Source: Kangiella sp. (lineage in GTDB: Bacteria > Pseudomonadota > Gammaproteobacteria > Enterobacterales > Kangiellaceae). Taken from it: a stretch of 7,741 nt of DNA. The stretch lies in assembly GCA_026195755.1 (NCBI GenBank), contig JAPHRL010000174.1:1-7741 (forward strand). The letters are read 5' to 3'. Positions 6,681 to 7,741 of this stretch are shown here, in pieces. The notes under the pieces were generated by a model. It did not search any database. It saw only the letters and a list, made by a program, of their open reading frames with translations, and had not been told where the DNA came from. How positions within the stretch are numbered: position 1 is the first letter of the stretch; every line of letters begins with the position of its first letter. A program made the position numbers and the translations under genes.

Positions 6681-7466
6681 TTAGTCTACAATATGATTTG
6701 GAGATTTATTCTGATTAGCTTCTTCACAAATAAGTTTAACTTGCCTTGCCATCCTGGCATCAAAATCGTCTGAAAATATAATGCTCTTTGCAATAGGTGC
6801 AAAGGCTTTATAAGCAGACCGAGCTTGATTGTTGAGTAAGTTTAGTGCATCAATTTGCTGCGCATTACCTTGCCCTGACTTAAAGCTTAGAAGTTGAGCC
6901 TCAAGCTGTTGCAATGCTTTCAAGAATGTAGCCACCTTGTGACCCGCTTGTGGTGAAGAAGCTATTATTTCCTGTGCAAGAGCCACTTTCAGTAATTCTG
7001 GAAGAAAGGTGGTTTCAGGAAAATCAATTTTTCCTGCCTTAAACTGCTCTACAAGAATAGGCAAATCTATAGCCTTTTCCAGGCGAGGCAAAAGCTTGCC
7101 CACTCTTTGAATGACCCCTTTAATGTTTTGATGAGAAAAACCGAAATGATGTTCAAGATATTTGGGATCATCAGAGTAGCGGTAAGAACTAGCGTTACTC
7201 CCAATAAACGCTCTACTACGTACATCAAGATCATAAAACCCATCGCTGAAGTAAGTAGTGAAAGCAATGCTCTTTAAGTTTGTATCAGAATCATCGCAAT
7301 CGAATGTTGAAAAAGGGAATTCTGTAAGCCCGTTCCTAGGCTCAACTTGTTTTGAATTAACTTCACTCACGCTCTCTAAAGGTAATCCAATAATCGACAA
7401 GCTAAAAAATAAACCCAAGGTCGCTTTAGTCCGATATGTTAATTTTCTTAAAGGTCTTGTCGACAT
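6681..7466 (-). CDS. Secreted or membrane-anchored protein of unknown function
   Basis: I do not recognise this 261-residue protein. I chose the ATG at 7466 over an in-frame GTG at 7517 because the GTG lies inside the predicted promoter and has no ribosome site, whereas the ATG has a modest AAGTGG nine bases upstream. From this ATG the N-terminus is a signal peptide: basic residues (RPLRK, YRTK), a hydrophobic core at about 15-30 (ATLGLFFSLSIIGLPL) and a possible SVS cleavage site near 34. The mature part has an aromatic, Ser/Asp-rich section (about 70-115: YFSDGFYDLDVRSRAF, YRYSDDPKYLEHHFGF) and then a long helical section (about 115-250). Only two cysteines are present (57 and 247), which could pair. 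It is transcribed alone towards the zinc-ribbon gene. A lipoprotein is unlikely because no cysteine sits at the cleavage region. Confidence 0.82.
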   Translation of the reverse strand: MSTRPLRKLTYRTKATLGLFFSLSIIGLPLESVSEVNSKQVEPRNGLTEFPFSTFDCDDSDTNLKSIAFTTYFSDGFYDLDVRSRAFIGSNASSYRYSDDPKYLEHHFGFSHQNIKGVIQRVGKLLPRLEKAIDLPILVEQFKAGKIDFPETTFLPELLKVALAQEIIASSPQAGHKVATFLKALQQLEAQLLSFKSGQGNAQQIDALNLLNNQARSAYKAFAPIAKSIIFSDDFDARMARQVKLICEEANQNKSPNHIVD

Positions 7467-7472
7467 GGCCAG

Positions 7473-7573
7473 CAACCACTTAATGATTTTTATCACTATA
7501 GTTGATATAGATGCCACTAATCAATAAATAATTAAGAGCATTCTAGAGTGAAAACAACCACTTAATGGTTTTT
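7473..7573. repeat. Pair of 19-base direct repeats, 18/19 identical
   Basis: CAACCACTTAATGATTTTT (7473-7491) and CAACCACTTAATGGTTTTT (7555-7573) differ at one base and lie 82 bases apart. The left copy contains the ribosome site of the minus-strand gene, and the promoter lies between the two copies. The right copy also contains AACCA/TGGTT, a small inverted repeat. A local duplication or a pair of binding sites could explain them. Confidence 0.55.
7495..7524 (-). promoter_or_regulatory. Sigma70-like promoter for the 6681-7466 gene
   Basis: Read on the minus strand, TTGATT (7524-7519) and TATAGT (7500-7495) are separated by 18 bases and match the -35 and -10 consensus at four and five of six positions. 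Transcription would start near 7488, giving a short leader that contains the AAGTGG ribosome site before the ATG at 7466. An inverted repeat CTATA/TATAG (7496-7510) covers the -10 element and could be an operator. Confidence 0.55.
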
Positions 7574-7594
7574 CGTTTTACAAACCCCAAGCAT

Positions 7595-7632
7595 AAAAAA
7601 AAAAGCCCTGACACTGTCAGGGCTTTTTTTTT
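7595..7632. terminator. Bidirectional factor-independent terminator
   Basis: An eight-base perfect GC-rich stem, GCCCTGAC (7605-7612) with GTCAGGGC (7616-7623), has a three-base loop. It is flanked by ten A on the left and nine T on the right, so it works on both strands. On the minus strand it lies 22 bases beyond the CCA end of the tRNA gene and is its expected terminator. It also insulates the gene at 6681-7466 from tRNA transcription. Confidence 0.93.
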
Positions 7633-7654
7633 ATCTTTTACACTTTCTAAATGA

Positions 7655-7741
7655 TGGTGCCCAGGGCCGGAATCGAACCGGCACGGTGTTGCCACCGAGG
7701 GATTTTAAGTCCCTTGCGTCTACCAATTTCGCCACCTGGGC
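7655..7741 (-). tRNA. tRNA-Leu(UAA), CCA encoded
   Basis: The minus strand reads a complete class II tRNA whose first base is the last base of the window. The acceptor stem pairs GCCCAGG with CCTGGGC, followed by discriminator A and an encoded CCA (complement at 7655-7657). The anticodon stem AGGGA/TCCCT encloses the loop CTTAAAA, giving anticodon TAA (7705-7707), which decodes UUA and UUG. A long variable arm, CGGTG-GCAA-CACCG, and a GCCGG-TTCGATT-CCGGC T arm are both intact, as expected for leucine. The promoter lies outside the window. Confidence 0.97.

Noticed and set aside
7467..7517. GTG start at 7517, adding 17 residues to the minus-strand secreted protein
   Set aside because: The GTG lies between the predicted -35 and -10 and lacks a ribosome site. 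The shorter form has a cleaner signal peptide.
7655..7741. tRNA-Leu as attachment site of an integrated element
   Set aside because: I saw no second copy of the tRNA 3' end in the window and no integrase gene, so integration here is unsupported.

Overview
The window suggests a gammaproteobacterium, probably marine or aquatic and moderately AT-leaning. The grounds are the gene types, the Shine-Dalgarno-led starts, a CCA-encoding class II tRNA-Leu(UAA), and an AGGATGGGTTA/TAACCCATCCT dispersed repeat of a kind common in that group. The genus cannot be decided from the sequence alone.

Left third (1-3950). A partial minus-strand gene that resembles DUF2589 proteins runs off the left edge. It diverges from a 1060-residue regulator, which is joined to a 116-residue gene 13 bases downstream. 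The regulator has an OmpR/CadC-type winged helix, a STAND-type NTPase (nSTAND1-like), one membrane segment and a long TPR region. Its predicted topology puts the DNA-binding and ATPase parts in the cytoplasm and the TPR part outside, as in ToxR/CadC one-component regulators. The small gene ends in a DPQVMNKPP motif resembling the DP-EP family. The 222-base divergent intergenic region holds a 9-base tandem repeat just before the regulator start and a hairpin in the leader of the left gene.

Middle (3951-4397). No convincing gene is present. The left half is a mosaic of imperfect and perfect inverted repeats typical of degraded dispersed repeats. The right half is an AT-rich leader of the next gene.

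Right (4398-6605). Two co-directional genes 48 bases apart probably form a unit: an exported, cysteine-paired, coiled-coil protein of unknown function, and a TTG-started zinc-ribbon protein with three membrane segments and a predicted periplasmic C-terminal domain. Converging on them is a minus-strand gene for a secreted protein of unknown function (6681-7466). It has a good sigma70-like promoter with an inverted repeat over its -10. A strong terminator that reads in both directions separates it from the tRNA-Leu(UAA) gene, whose 5' end is the last base of the window.

Taken together, the region looks like accessory envelope and regulatory genes next to a tRNA. No integrase, transposase, phage gene or CRISPR array is visible. 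The most interesting candidate system is the STAND-TPR transmembrane regulator with its divergent DUF2589-like and adjacent DP-EP-like partners.
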